Assembly (NCBI GenBank): GCA_031272575.1
Contig: JAISTO010000016.1
Location: 1 to 14,885 of the forward strand
DNA length: 14,885 bases
Source: Treponema sp.
Lineage (GTDB): Bacteria > Spirochaetota > Spirochaetia > Treponematales > Breznakiellaceae
Direction of reading: 5' to 3'
Positions within the stretch are counted from its first letter, which is position 1. Each line of letters opens with the position of its first letter. Positions 7,531 to 14,182 of the stretch are shown here, piece by piece. Below the pieces are notes generated by a model that worked only from the letters and a program-made list of their open reading frames with translations, did not search any database and was not told the DNA's origin. Both the position numbers and the translations under genes were made by a program.

Positions 7531-8700
7531 CTAATTTGCGTTTACCATAAACGCTTCAAACATCCCCAAATACGCCTCGCGTATTTTCTTGATTGCCTCA
7601 ATTGTGTGGTACAATTTTATTTCGTCGTAGCGTTTGGGATTCTTTGCTATGCGCCGTGCCTCCATGTCGGCTATGAAGAGGACGACGAGTTTTTGTATGC
7701 GGCATTTGCTTCTGTTCCGTTTCTTGAAGGTTTTGTTGATCATGTAATTCGCGCCGGAGCACTGCGGACATATCGGGTAGATGTAGCAATCGTTGAGACA
7801 TTCTTCATCGATAAAGTTTTCATCGTTTGAGAAGTCTGTTGCCAGTATCCGCTCAAGTTCGTCCTGCGTAAAAGTCATTGGCGTAACAAACGAACAGGGA
7901 TAGCGTCTGCCGTCTACATCGAAAAACGGCGTTCCGGTTCCAATGCCGCACCATTTCTTACGGTCTTTGGTTTGCGATTCACAGACGCTCAAGTCCTTGT
8001 CAAAGAGCTGGCAGGGGTGGAGCGTGTCGTGTTCGGCGTAATAGTCAGCAAGCATGGCAAGTTGTGGGATAAGTATCGTGAGGTATTCGTCTTTATCCCA
8101 ATCGAAAGTTCCCTCGTATAAATTAACGCCGCCAACATCCTTAAAGCCCAGAGAATGCAGGTATTTGACATCCTTCGCGAGGTGTCCCAGCGAGTATTCG
8201 GAAAGTGTCATTTTGACACCCTCCTCGGGCCAGTTCCGCAGAAAGAAATCTATGTCAATGGCGTCAAAGGAATTGCAGCGGTTGTGATTGTGCGTTGCGC
8301 GAGTCCCGTCAAGGCTCAAGCCCAGGCAGAAACAGGAATGGTGGTCGGAAAACCAGGCTTTCATCTCATCATCAAGCAGGGTGCCGTTGGTAGTGGCAAA
8401 AAAGATGAAGGGTATGTCAGGCTGTTTGCCGCAGACATAGTTGACAATTTCTTTGATAAGTGGAAACTCCAGCAGCGGCTCACCGCCGATAAAGTCGATC
8501 TCGACGCCGTCGGCATAGTCAGGGACATGGGAGAATATCCAGTCGATGGATTGCCGCGCAACTTCCAGACTCATGTGTTCCCCGGCGCTGTGTTTCTGAT
8601 AGCAATACACGCAGGAAAGATTGCAAGCATGCGTTACACAGAGACTGGGGCAGAAACGCAACACGGACTTTGCGCTGTTTTCCATCGACTGTACTTCCAT
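7531..8700 (-). CDS. Radical SAM/SPASM peptide maturase
   Basis: The protein (389 aa) has the radical SAM cluster motif C26-x3-C30-x2-C33 (CNLSCVYC) and the GGEP motif (72-75) that helps bind SAM. The C-terminal part carries a SPASM-type set for extra Fe-S clusters: C251 with GRRYPC (264-269), then C301, C305, C311, C314 and C333. Enzymes of this build modify peptides, for example by thioether or other carbon-centred links. The gene starts eight bases after the stop of a 73-aa peptide with eight Cxxx units, which is very probably its substrate. No strong ribosome binding site is seen at 8700, so translation is likely coupled. A start at M6 is possible. No RRE domain is obvious by eye. Confidence 0.92.
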   Translation of the reverse strand: MEVQSMENSAKSVLRFCPSLCVTHACNLSCVYCYQKHSAGEHMSLEVARQSIDWIFSHVPDYADGVEIDFIGGEPLLEFPLIKEIVNYVCGKQPDIPFIFFATTNGTLLDDEMKAWFSDHHSCFCLGLSLDGTRATHNHNRCNSFDAIDIDFFLRNWPEEGVKMTLSEYSLGHLAKDVKYLHSLGFKDVGGVNLYEGTFDWDKDEYLTILIPQLAMLADYYAEHDTLHPCQLFDKDLSVCESQTKDRKKWCGIGTGTPFFDVDGRRYPCSFVTPMTFTQDELERILATDFSNDENFIDEECLNDCYIYPICPQCSGANYMINKTFKKRNRSKCRIQKLVVLFIADMEARRIAKNPKRYDEIKLYHTIEAIKKIREAYLGMFEAFMVNAN

Positions 8701-8708
8701 TTTGGTAT

Positions 8709-8930
8709 CTACCGTGAATGTCCCTTACAACTGCGGGTACAGCCATTCTTGCAACTACCCTTACAATTACTTGCACAACCAGTCGCACAACCGTTCGTAC
8801 AAGTTCCAGTACACCCTGAACAACTAGCGGCTATAGGGCGAGACACTGCATAATCTGCCGGCATCCTATGTTTGGGCGGTTGTACCATGAGAAGTACCAC
8901 CATCAGTTCTTCATTTAAAACCTTTGTCAT
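8709..8930 (-). CDS. CxxxC-repeat RiPP precursor peptide
   Basis: The 73-aa peptide has two parts. Residues 1-35 form a Cys-free leader (MTKVLNEELMVVLLMVQPPK and on to AVSRPIAA). The rest is a core with nine cysteines: C-x2-C, then C at every fourth position, giving eight unbroken Cxxx units (TGT, TNG, ATG, ASN, KGS, KNG, TRS, KGH) before a final SR. A Cys-rich core next to a radical SAM/SPASM gene marks it as a RiPP precursor; it resembles the 'rSAM target, CXXX repeat' peptides known mainly from Bacteroidetes. GGAG lies seven bases before the ATG, which settles the start. No double-glycine cleavage site, transporter or protease is seen nearby. A metal-binding role for unmodified peptide is the main alternative. 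Confidence 0.88.
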   Translation of the reverse strand: MTKVLNEELMVVLLMVQPPKHRMPADYAVSRPIAASCSGCTGTCTNGCATGCASNCKGSCKNGCTRSCKGHSR

Positions 8931-8945
8931 AAAATACTCCTTGCA

Positions 8946-8964
8946 TCCCGCTTCCCAGGCGGGA
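8946..8964 (-). promoter_or_regulatory. Hairpin next to the precursor ribosome binding site
   Basis: TCCCGC and GCGGGA pair around a 7-nt loop. On the minus strand this hairpin ends five bases before GGAG of the precursor gene, within a 95-nt leader between the nuclease stop and the peptide start. It could shield an mRNA end or tune translation, since the precursor must be made in excess of its enzyme. No convincing -35/-10 pair is visible in the leader. Confidence 0.4.
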
Positions 8965-9025
8965 CATTCCGTAAAATGTGCGGTGCCGCGAACAGTGCGC
9001 CGCTACTGCCAAGACCAAAATGAAA

Positions 9026-10198
9026 TCACACGCTTTCCAAAGCCTGCGCGATGGCGATGATTTTGTCCGCCACTTCCTGCGGGCGCTCGGCGTAGAGTTT
9101 GCACAGATGAAACTGATACAACTCGTCCTGTGCAAAGGAAGACCAAGACAATTCTTCACTGAACCAGGCATAACCATCCCTGGGACTTGGCCGGAGACCG
9201 AATAGGTCGCTCATTTTCTCGTAGAGAGCATTCTTCTCCTCGGTCGTTACCCCCGTGGAATCCGACGCGACATGAATGCAGATTTTGTCCCACAAGTAGT
9301 TGATTTCAAGCCAGTAGTTCCCATTCTTAATGGGAAGCCATGTGTAGTGCCAGCCGATTTCTTCAAGATACTCGGCGCCGTCAGGCCATGCCTTTGTTAC
9401 CAGTTCGGTTATGGGGCCTTTGAATGCCTCCCGCGCCTTGCTGTCAAAATCCGCGGTGCCTCGTATTGCCAGCGCCGCCCGTCCTGTGTCATCCGATTGG
9501 GTGACCATTTTGAAAATCACGTTTTCCATTTCCGCGTCCTCCGATTGTCCGCACAGCGATTGTATCGCTGCGCTGAGTTGTTTCAGGGTTTCCCGTACGG
9601 GAACCGTTTGTTTCGTTGCTTCCTCGCGCAAACACGCCTCCAGCCAGGGGAGAATGTCGTCTTTGAACGAGAGGCACACATAATCATTTTTCGCAAGGCC
9701 ATCCTTGGAAAAGTCTTGCGGCTCATGACCGTCGAGGGTGAGGTAGAGCACAGGAATATGCGCCGCCTTGTTTTTCGTCCGGGCAAAGGTGAAGTAATCG
9801 GCCACCTGTTTCGGCTGGTCGCCCGCCCCGATCTTGACCTCGATGGGCACGAATATCGCGCCGTCCTCAAGGGTGATGTCAATACGCCGGTTTTCGTCGA
9901 TGACGTATTCCGGCGTGACCCGTGTGCGCTCGAAGTTGAGCGCCGGGCAGTTGCGCAGTTTGGGGGCGATTGCCTTCCAAAACAGCGCGAGATACCGGCT
10001 GCCCTTGCGATGCTGCCCCTGCGGATCAAGCAAGTCCGCCAGCACCCGGCACATACGCACTTCTTTGTGCGTGATACCGGCGACCTTGAAGATGTTGTAC
10101 TTCTCCCCGGTCTCTCGCCACCGCTCCTCATAGCGCTTGATGATGCCCGAAACGCCGTCCAAAAGACTGGCGGCGTCCTTTTCAACTGTTTGCTCCAT
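9026..10198 (-). CDS. PD-(D/E)XK nuclease-like protein (PDDEXK_4 type)
   Basis: The 390-aa protein carries the nuclease signature D107 in RRIDITL, then E120-V-K122 in FVPIEVKIGAGDQ, followed by Q128, Q131 and the Y of QPKQVADYF. THKEVRMCRVLADLLDP (43-59) gives the upstream acidic helix. This arrangement is typical of the PDDEXK_4 family, often found in mobile or defence regions; DNA cleavage is inferred. The C-terminal half (about 200-390) is not recognised. I use the ATG at 10198 because GGAGG lies seven bases upstream. An earlier in-frame start at 10258 would translate part of the 100-bp structured repeat and looks false. A UDG-like gene lies upstream. Confidence 0.82.
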   Translation of the reverse strand: MEQTVEKDAASLLDGVSGIIKRYEERWRETGEKYNIFKVAGITHKEVRMCRVLADLLDPQGQHRKGSRYLALFWKAIAPKLRNCPALNFERTRVTPEYVIDENRRIDITLEDGAIFVPIEVKIGAGDQPKQVADYFTFARTKNKAAHIPVLYLTLDGHEPQDFSKDGLAKNDYVCLSFKDDILPWLEACLREEATKQTVPVRETLKQLSAAIQSLCGQSEDAEMENVIFKMVTQSDDTGRAALAIRGTADFDSKAREAFKGPITELVTKAWPDGAEYLEEIGWHYTWLPIKNGNYWLEINYLWDKICIHVASDSTGVTTEEKNALYEKMSDLFGLRPSPRDGYAWFSEELSWSSFAQDELYQFHLCKLYAERPQEVADKIIAIAQALESV

Positions 10199-10220
10199 AG
10201 CAAAACCTCCGTATACTTCC

Positions 10221-10320
10221 TCCCCGCCCCCGCCGCAACGAGCAACGCTCGCGCACACGCCGGGTTGGCAGGGCTGCGCGGGACCCCTCGCCCGCGCTCG
10301 AGTTGCAGTCTGTTACTGCT
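10221..10320 (-). repeat. 100-bp structured direct repeat, copy A
   Basis: This block matches 11025-11124 over 100 bp with no gaps and only nine differences, all transitions. Read on the minus strand it holds three hairpins: GCAGT/ACTGC, GCGCGGG/CCCGCGC, and CGAGC-gtt-GCTCG. It fills the gap between the UDG-like gene stop and the nuclease ribosome binding site. It is a non-coding element; its class is not recognised. Confidence 0.8.
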
Positions 10321-10323
10321 GCT

Positions 10324-10986
10324 TCATTTTGATACCTCCGACACTTTCTCCAACAGACGCTTGAAGTAGTCTGTGTCCTCAGACGAAAAGGCTGGAGTGG
10401 ACGGGTGGTAGCAAGCATACACAGGTATATCGCGCTTGCCGTTGTTGTAATACCGCAAGCCGTCTCCCCATCTGTTCTGGAACGAATCATCGAGGCGAAA
10501 ACCTGCCGGCATATTGTTCCAGAGTCGCCTGCCCCAGGCGATGATGACATCGGGGGTGTATTCCGCAAGCACCTCGAAAAAGGGCTTTTCGCCTGTTGCC
10601 CATTCCTCTTGGCTGGGAGATATGCGTGGCCCCTCCAGCGATGTTTGAACGTAGTTGTAAAGCACAAAAGAGTTCCAGAACGCTTGTGTTTCCTCTGGTG
10701 TGCACTTGCGCCCCATGAAAACATCGGTGAACCGGCGGTACGAACGCATTGACCAATTTTTAGGATCACCGTTTTTGTATGCGAGGAAGTCGGTAACGAC
10801 ATCCGGTATCAAATCCCGGCATCTTTGCCATTCTTCCTCTTCCCACCAGTCATTATGTCCATCTGTGGCACATCCTGGACACTCGCCGCAAAAGCAGCTT
10901 TCGCCCAGCACGAGTATGTGCTTCCCGTTAAAGCCTGTCGACTTATAGTTCTCGCCGACCCAAGGTCTAAAAAACACGTTTGTCAT
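10324..10986 (-). CDS. Uracil-DNA-glycosylase-like superfamily protein
   Basis: The 220-aa protein shows the outline of the UDG-like fold: HILVLGES (23-30) near the start, FVLYNYVQ (107-114) in the middle, PDVIIAWGRRLW (145-156), and a late HPS (194-196) after a beta strand. True UDGs remove uracil from DNA, but the catalytic motifs here are degenerate, so activity is uncertain. Four cysteines, C31-x-C33-x2-C36-x2-C39, sit right after LGES and could bind an Fe-S cluster or zinc. The start at 10986 is set by GGAGGAG; upstream in-frame codons come from the 100-bp repeat. The gene is bracketed by the two repeat copies and precedes the nuclease gene. Confidence 0.65.
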   Translation of the reverse strand: MTNVFFRPWVGENYKSTGFNGKHILVLGESCFCGECPGCATDGHNDWWEEEEWQRCRDLIPDVVTDFLAYKNGDPKNWSMRSYRRFTDVFMGRKCTPEETQAFWNSFVLYNYVQTSLEGPRISPSQEEWATGEKPFFEVLAEYTPDVIIAWGRRLWNNMPAGFRLDDSFQNRWGDGLRYYNNGKRDIPVYACYHPSTPAFSSEDTDYFKRLLEKVSEVSK

Positions 10987-11024
10987 GTTAATCTCCTCCG
11001 CCGGTTCCTTCCGGCTTCTTTCTT

Positions 11025-11124
11025 TCCCCGCCCCCGCCGCAACGAACAACGTCCGTATATGCGCCGGGTTGGCAGGGCTGCGCGGGGCCCCTCGCCCGCG
11101 CTCGAGTTGCAGTCTGTTACTGCT
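11025..11124 (-). repeat. 100-bp structured direct repeat, copy B
   Basis: Second copy of the element at 10221-10320. It starts within the last codons of the LRR lipoprotein gene, so that gene's TAA (11117-11119) lies inside the repeat. The third hairpin here reads CGGAC-gtt-GTTCG: a G-C pair of copy A is replaced by A-T and an A-T pair by G-T. Pairing is therefore kept on the minus (transcribed) strand, while the plus strand has an A-C mismatch. Confidence 0.8.
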
Positions 11125-12436
11125 TTTTTGTCCACGTACTCCCGTCGATCGTCCGGGTGTAGGTGCCCGCACCACCGTAGTAATACGACGTATTCAAGTT
11201 CCCGGGGAAGGAATCATACTCGAGGCTGATGTTACTCTGTGTAAAGGTCACGCTGGTCAGACGGGTGCAACCGTAGAACGCGGTGCCTTCGATGCTCTTC
11301 ACGTTGGACGGTATGGTCACGCTGGTCAGGCCGGTGCAGCCGGAGAACGCGCCGGAGTAGATGTAGAACAAGCCGGACGGTATGGTCACGCTGGTCAGGT
11401 AGATGCAGTCCCGGAATGCGTACCTGCCTATGACGGTAATGCCGCCCTGAAGGATCACGCCTTTGATGTACTCGTTGTTCTTAATAATATTCATGTCATT
11501 GTTAGAAGGGTTATCTGAACCAGTGATCGTATCCGTCTCCGAAGACACGTAGAACTTGAGAATCACATATTTCTTAGCAGTCTGGATAGACGAGTTTATC
11601 GACCCCCAATAGCTCGAGATGTTGACATAGGACGAAAACGCCAGCGTATGGGGATCCCACTCGTCGTTCGCGGGCAGGCTGGCAAGCGTTTCCGAGAGGT
11701 AAATGACGCCGGTCTTCGTCTGTCCGAAGCGCTGGAAGTCATCCGCCGTAAAGGTATAGGCCGCTTCTGTGGTCAGACCGGGATAGATGTGAAGAATCTC
11801 GGTCCGCGCCGCGACGCTCGTGCCGCCTACAGTCCGTGTCAGCGTGAAGGCGGCTATGTAGTAGCCAGCGGCAAGGTTGAACGTACCGGACGGGGTGGTT
11901 TTGAGGTCCACAGTAGTCCAGCCCTCCACGGCCCCGCTCGGATACGCGGTCAGGGCCAGGGTCGCGGTATTGATCATGTTCGCGCCGGTCACATTCCAGG
12001 AGAAGGTTCCCTGCTCGCCGTCAGTGACCGGCTTCAGGGTGATAGACGCCGCGGCGCTGCCGCCGTCGGTGATGGTCACCTCGGCGCTCCCACGGGCCGC
12101 GGCCCGCTCGCTCTCCCCGGTCCCGGCGTAGCCCGTGGCCGTCACCGTCCACTGCCCCGTTCCCAGGGTTACACTGGCGCTCCCGCCGGTTACCGTCACC
12201 GCTTCGTGGGTCTTGCCCTCCGGCCCAGTAAAGGTCAGTTCGCAGCGGGCGATGCCGGCGCTCAAATTCGGCGCCAGGGTCCGCGCCCCGGTTTCCGCGC
12301 CGGCTATACTCAGCACCAGGACGCCGGACGCGCCGGTTCCCCCCGTCGGGGCATCCTCCAGGGGGCTTTTGCAGCCCGCAGCCGCAAGAAGCGCCAGGGC
12401 CGCGGCCAGAGACGCCTTGAATATCGTTTTGTTCAT
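11117..12436 (-). CDS. BspA-like LRR lipoprotein
   Basis: The 439-aa protein starts with a lipoprotein signal (MNKTIFK..LALLAAAGC, modified Cys about 22, relaxed spirochaete lipobox), so it should be exported and lipid-anchored. A beta-rich region (about 36-235) resembles the N-terminal part of treponemal surface lipoproteins. The C-terminal part has BspA-type LRR_5 units of 23 residues (about 325-400, YAFRDCIYLTSVTIPSG and relatives). These are mirrored in DNA as a 69-bp period (11246, 11315, 11384). The tail is GTYTRTIDGSTWTKKQ. BspA proteins often mediate adhesion or host-particle contact; that is inference here. GGAGG five bases before the ATG at 12436 fixes the start. Ten bases separate it from the Big_2 lipoprotein gene, so they form one operon. 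Confidence 0.88.
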   Translation of the reverse strand: MNKTIFKASLAAALALLAAAGCKSPLEDAPTGGTGASGVLVLSIAGAETGARTLAPNLSAGIARCELTFTGPEGKTHEAVTVTGGSASVTLGTGQWTVTATGYAGTGESERAAARGSAEVTITDGGSAAASITLKPVTDGEQGTFSWNVTGANMINTATLALTAYPSGAVEGWTTVDLKTTPSGTFNLAAGYYIAAFTLTRTVGGTSVAARTEILHIYPGLTTEAAYTFTADDFQRFGQTKTGVIYLSETLASLPANDEWDPHTLAFSSYVNISSYWGSINSSIQTAKKYVILKFYVSSETDTITGSDNPSNNDMNIIKNNEYIKGVILQGGITVIGRYAFRDCIYLTSVTIPSGLFYIYSGAFSGCTGLTSVTIPSNVKSIEGTAFYGCTRLTSVTFTQSNISLEYDSFPGNLNTSYYYGGAGTYTRTIDGSTWTKKQ

Positions 12437-12446
12437 CCGTTCCTCC

Positions 12447-13670
12447 TTACTCAACTACCGTGAAGGGGATAACCTGGCTGTAAGGTACGCCGTCCTGCTC
12501 CCCCACAAAGGTGATCGAGTGGGTATACACGCCATAGTTCGCCGCGCTGATGGTCAGGGTGTTTGTGGATGAGGTGACCGCGCCGTCCACATACCACTTC
12601 ACCGAGGTAAAGCCCTCAGCGCTCAGGGTTACGCTGCCATTCTCGCTCTTGTCCAGGGTGATGGCCGTGCCATCCCACGCCGCCGCCCCCTGCTGAATGG
12701 CCAACTGGCCGTAGCCCAGCAGCGCGATGGTCAGACCGGCGGTTCCCGAGGGTTCAACCACGATCTTCGCGACAGCGCTTGCGGCGGCCGCGGTCGTGGC
12801 GCCGGTGACGCTGTTGTTGGTGTTGGTCACCACCACATAGTAATACACGGTCTCAACCGTCGTGATGCTGGGCACGTAGGTGCTGCTGTTTGTCCCCACC
12901 GGCTCTCCGCCGCTGGTACTGTTTGCGGTGTTCTTGTACCACTGATACGAAAGCGTACCGCCGTCAGAGACGCTTGCCGTCACGCTGAGCGCCGTTGCCG
13001 TGTGGCCCGCTGTGTAGGTTGCGCCCTGGGGCTGCGCCGTGATGCTGGGCATGGCCGCGTTGACGAGCGCGTTCACCGTGACCGTGCACGTGGCCGTCTT
13101 GCCGCCGTCATCGGTGGTCACGGTGATGGTCGCCTGCCCTGCCTCGACCGCGCTCACCACGCCGTCGCTGCTTATGGCGGCTATCGCGGCATTGCTCGAC
13201 GTCCATGTGACGGCCTTGTTCGATGCGTTACCGGGGCTGACCGTGGCGGCGAGGGTCTCCGCCGCGCCGGCGGTCAGGGTCAGGCTGGTGGTGTTGAGGG
13301 ACACGCTTTCCACGTCGACGGGAATAGTCACCGTGCATGTGGCCGTCTTGCCGCCGTCATCGGTGGTCACGATGATAAAGGCCTGCCCCGCCGCGACCGC
13401 GACGACCGAACCGCCGCTGCTCACTATGGCCTTCGTGGGGTCACTCGACATCCAGGTGACGGCCTTGTTTGCCGCGTCACCGGGGCTGACCGTGGCGGCG
13501 AGGGTCTCCGTCGCACCGACCTTCAGGGTCAGGCTGGTCTTGTTGAGGGACACGCCGCTGACGGCGACGGCGGGGGCCTCGCTGGGGCAGCCCGTGAGAG
13601 CGAGCGCCGGCAGCAGGGCCAAAAGCCCCGCCGCCAACGCTCCCGTTTTGCTTTGTTTCCTTGCGTTCAT
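12447..13670 (-). CDS. Lipoprotein with Big_2 Ig-like domains
   Basis: The 407-aa product begins with a clear lipoprotein signal (ALALTGC, modified Cys 28). Two bacterial Ig-like group 2 (Big_2) domains follow at about 36-118 and 119-200 (SLNKTSLTL..GATETLAATVSP..VTW..SS..A..V..G.ATITVTT). A third Ig-like unit with SYQWYKN lies at about 208-306, and a last beta domain with VKWYVDGA at about 310-407. Such proteins sit on the outer surface or in the periplasm and often help adhesion; the ligand is unknown. The two Big_2 units are a 249-bp duplication in DNA. AGGAGG stands six bases before the ATG. It is first in the operon with the LRR lipoprotein gene. Confidence 0.88.
   Translation of the reverse strand: MNARKQSKTGALAAGLLALLPALALTGCPSEAPAVAVSGVSLNKTSLTLKVGATETLAATVSPGDAANKAVTWMSSDPTKAIVSSGGSVVAVAAGQAFIIVTTDDGGKTATCTVTIPVDVESVSLNTTSLTLTAGAAETLAATVSPGNASNKAVTWTSSNAAIAAISSDGVVSAVEAGQATITVTTDDGGKTATCTVTVNALVNAAMPSITAQPQGATYTAGHTATALSVTASVSDGGTLSYQWYKNTANSTSGGEPVGTNSSTYVPSITTVETVYYYVVVTNTNNSVTGATTAAAASAVAKIVVEPSGTAGLTIALLGYGQLAIQQGAAAWDGTAITLDKSENGSVTLSAEGFTSVKWYVDGAVTSSTNTLTISAANYGVYTHSITFVGEQDGVPYSQVIPFTVVE
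13077..13570 (-). repeat. 249-bp internal duplication (two Big_2 units)
   Basis: Long near-identical stretches recur 249 bp (83 codons) apart; for example the block at 13081 returns at 13330. The duplication covers one whole Big_2 domain and keeps the frame, so domain number could change by recombination. Confidence 0.7.
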
Positions 13671-13732
13671 ACTACGCCTCCTGAAATAATCCCTCCCCCC
13701 GTGCCCGCCCCGTACGATGCAGAGTCCTCCCT

Positions 13733-13753
13733 CGCGCCGTGTGGTACGGCGCG
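13733..13753 (-). promoter_or_regulatory. Leader hairpin upstream of the Big_2 lipoprotein gene
   Basis: CGCGCCG (13733-13739) and CGGCGCG (13747-13753) pair around a 7-nt loop, about 60 bases before the start codon at 13670. It probably lies in the 5' untranslated leader. Its role is unknown. Confidence 0.35.
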
Positions 13754-13834
13754 CCGCAGAGCCTGTTTTGAGGAAAAAAGTGACTGTTTTTCGAGTGTGA
13801 AAGAGCGCGATTAATGCGCGAAAAACCAGGGGAC

Positions 13835-13845
13835 GGGGGGGGGGG
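13835..13845. repeat. Homopolymer of 11 G
   Basis: Eleven G in a row on the plus strand (C on the coding strand of the Big_2 operon), about 165 bases upstream of that gene. Poly-G tracts of this length slip during replication. Confidence 0.7.
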
Positions 13846-13937
13846 CAGAATGGTTTAACCGTATGCGGGAGAGGGGATTCTGAGCCCCCAGGCAGGCGTC
13901 TGCGCCCGCCCCCGCACGGGGAATTGAGAGAGAAGCC

Positions 13938-13963
13938 GGGTGCCCACTTTTAAGTGGGCACCC
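13938..13963. terminator. 12-bp perfect inverted repeat, possible terminator
   Basis: GGGTGCCCACTT (13938-13949) and AAGTGGGCACCC (13952-13963) pair around two bases, followed by TGTTTT on the plus strand. The stem is strong but the U-tract is short. It could stop transcription arriving from the left, or be a mobile palindrome. Confidence 0.45.
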
Positions 13964-14091
13964 TGTTTTGGAATGCAACGACACACTATTCATGATGCAC
14001 CAGTATGGCGAATTGCGAAAAAAATGTCAAGGGCGAGGGGGCGGCACGATGCGCAGGGGCGGCGTGGACAGGGGAGCGTTGCGTGGCGCTT

Positions 14092-14138
14092 TTGGGACTT
14101 GGGACTTGGGAATTGGGACTTGGGCGTGATGCGGGGGC
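14092..14138. repeat. TTGGGAC heptamer array plus 17-mer, copy 2
   Basis: Five 7-bp units run from 14092 to 14126 (TTGGGAC twice, TTGGGAA, TTGGGAC, TTGGGCG) and lead into GGGCGTGATGCGGGGGC (14122-14138). That 17-mer is identical to 5585-5601 at the mrdA end, which also follows a GGGA-type heptamer run. Confidence 0.7.
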
Positions 14139-14182
14139 GAGGACAAGAGAATGACGATGCGGAGGTCGGGGGCAAGAGCAAG

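Noticed and set aside
8709..8830. The 12-bp periodicity of TGT codons as a CRISPR or tandem DNA repeat
   Set aside because: The period is set by the Cxxx protein pattern; the bases between cysteine codons vary freely.
8931..9025. A third copy of the 100-bp repeat between the nuclease and the precursor
   Set aside because: Only scattered short matches such as GCAGTA and CGCGG align; no continuous similarity.
9272..10369. 365-codon plus-strand frame opposite the nuclease and repeat A
   Set aside because: Overlaps a recognised nuclease gene and a non-coding repeat, and has no start site or motif.
10221..11124. The 100-bp repeats as integron attC sites (treponemes can carry integrons)
   Set aside because: They sit after stop codons and can form a long bulged stem (GCAA and CGAGC with GCTCG and TTGC), but the required RYYYAAC and GTTRRRY end boxes are not matched and no integrase gene is in the window.
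10987..11175. N-terminal extension of the UDG-like protein through repeat B
   Set aside because: The GGAGGAG site and the family start MTNVFFRPWVG place the start at 10986; the extension is translated repeat DNA.
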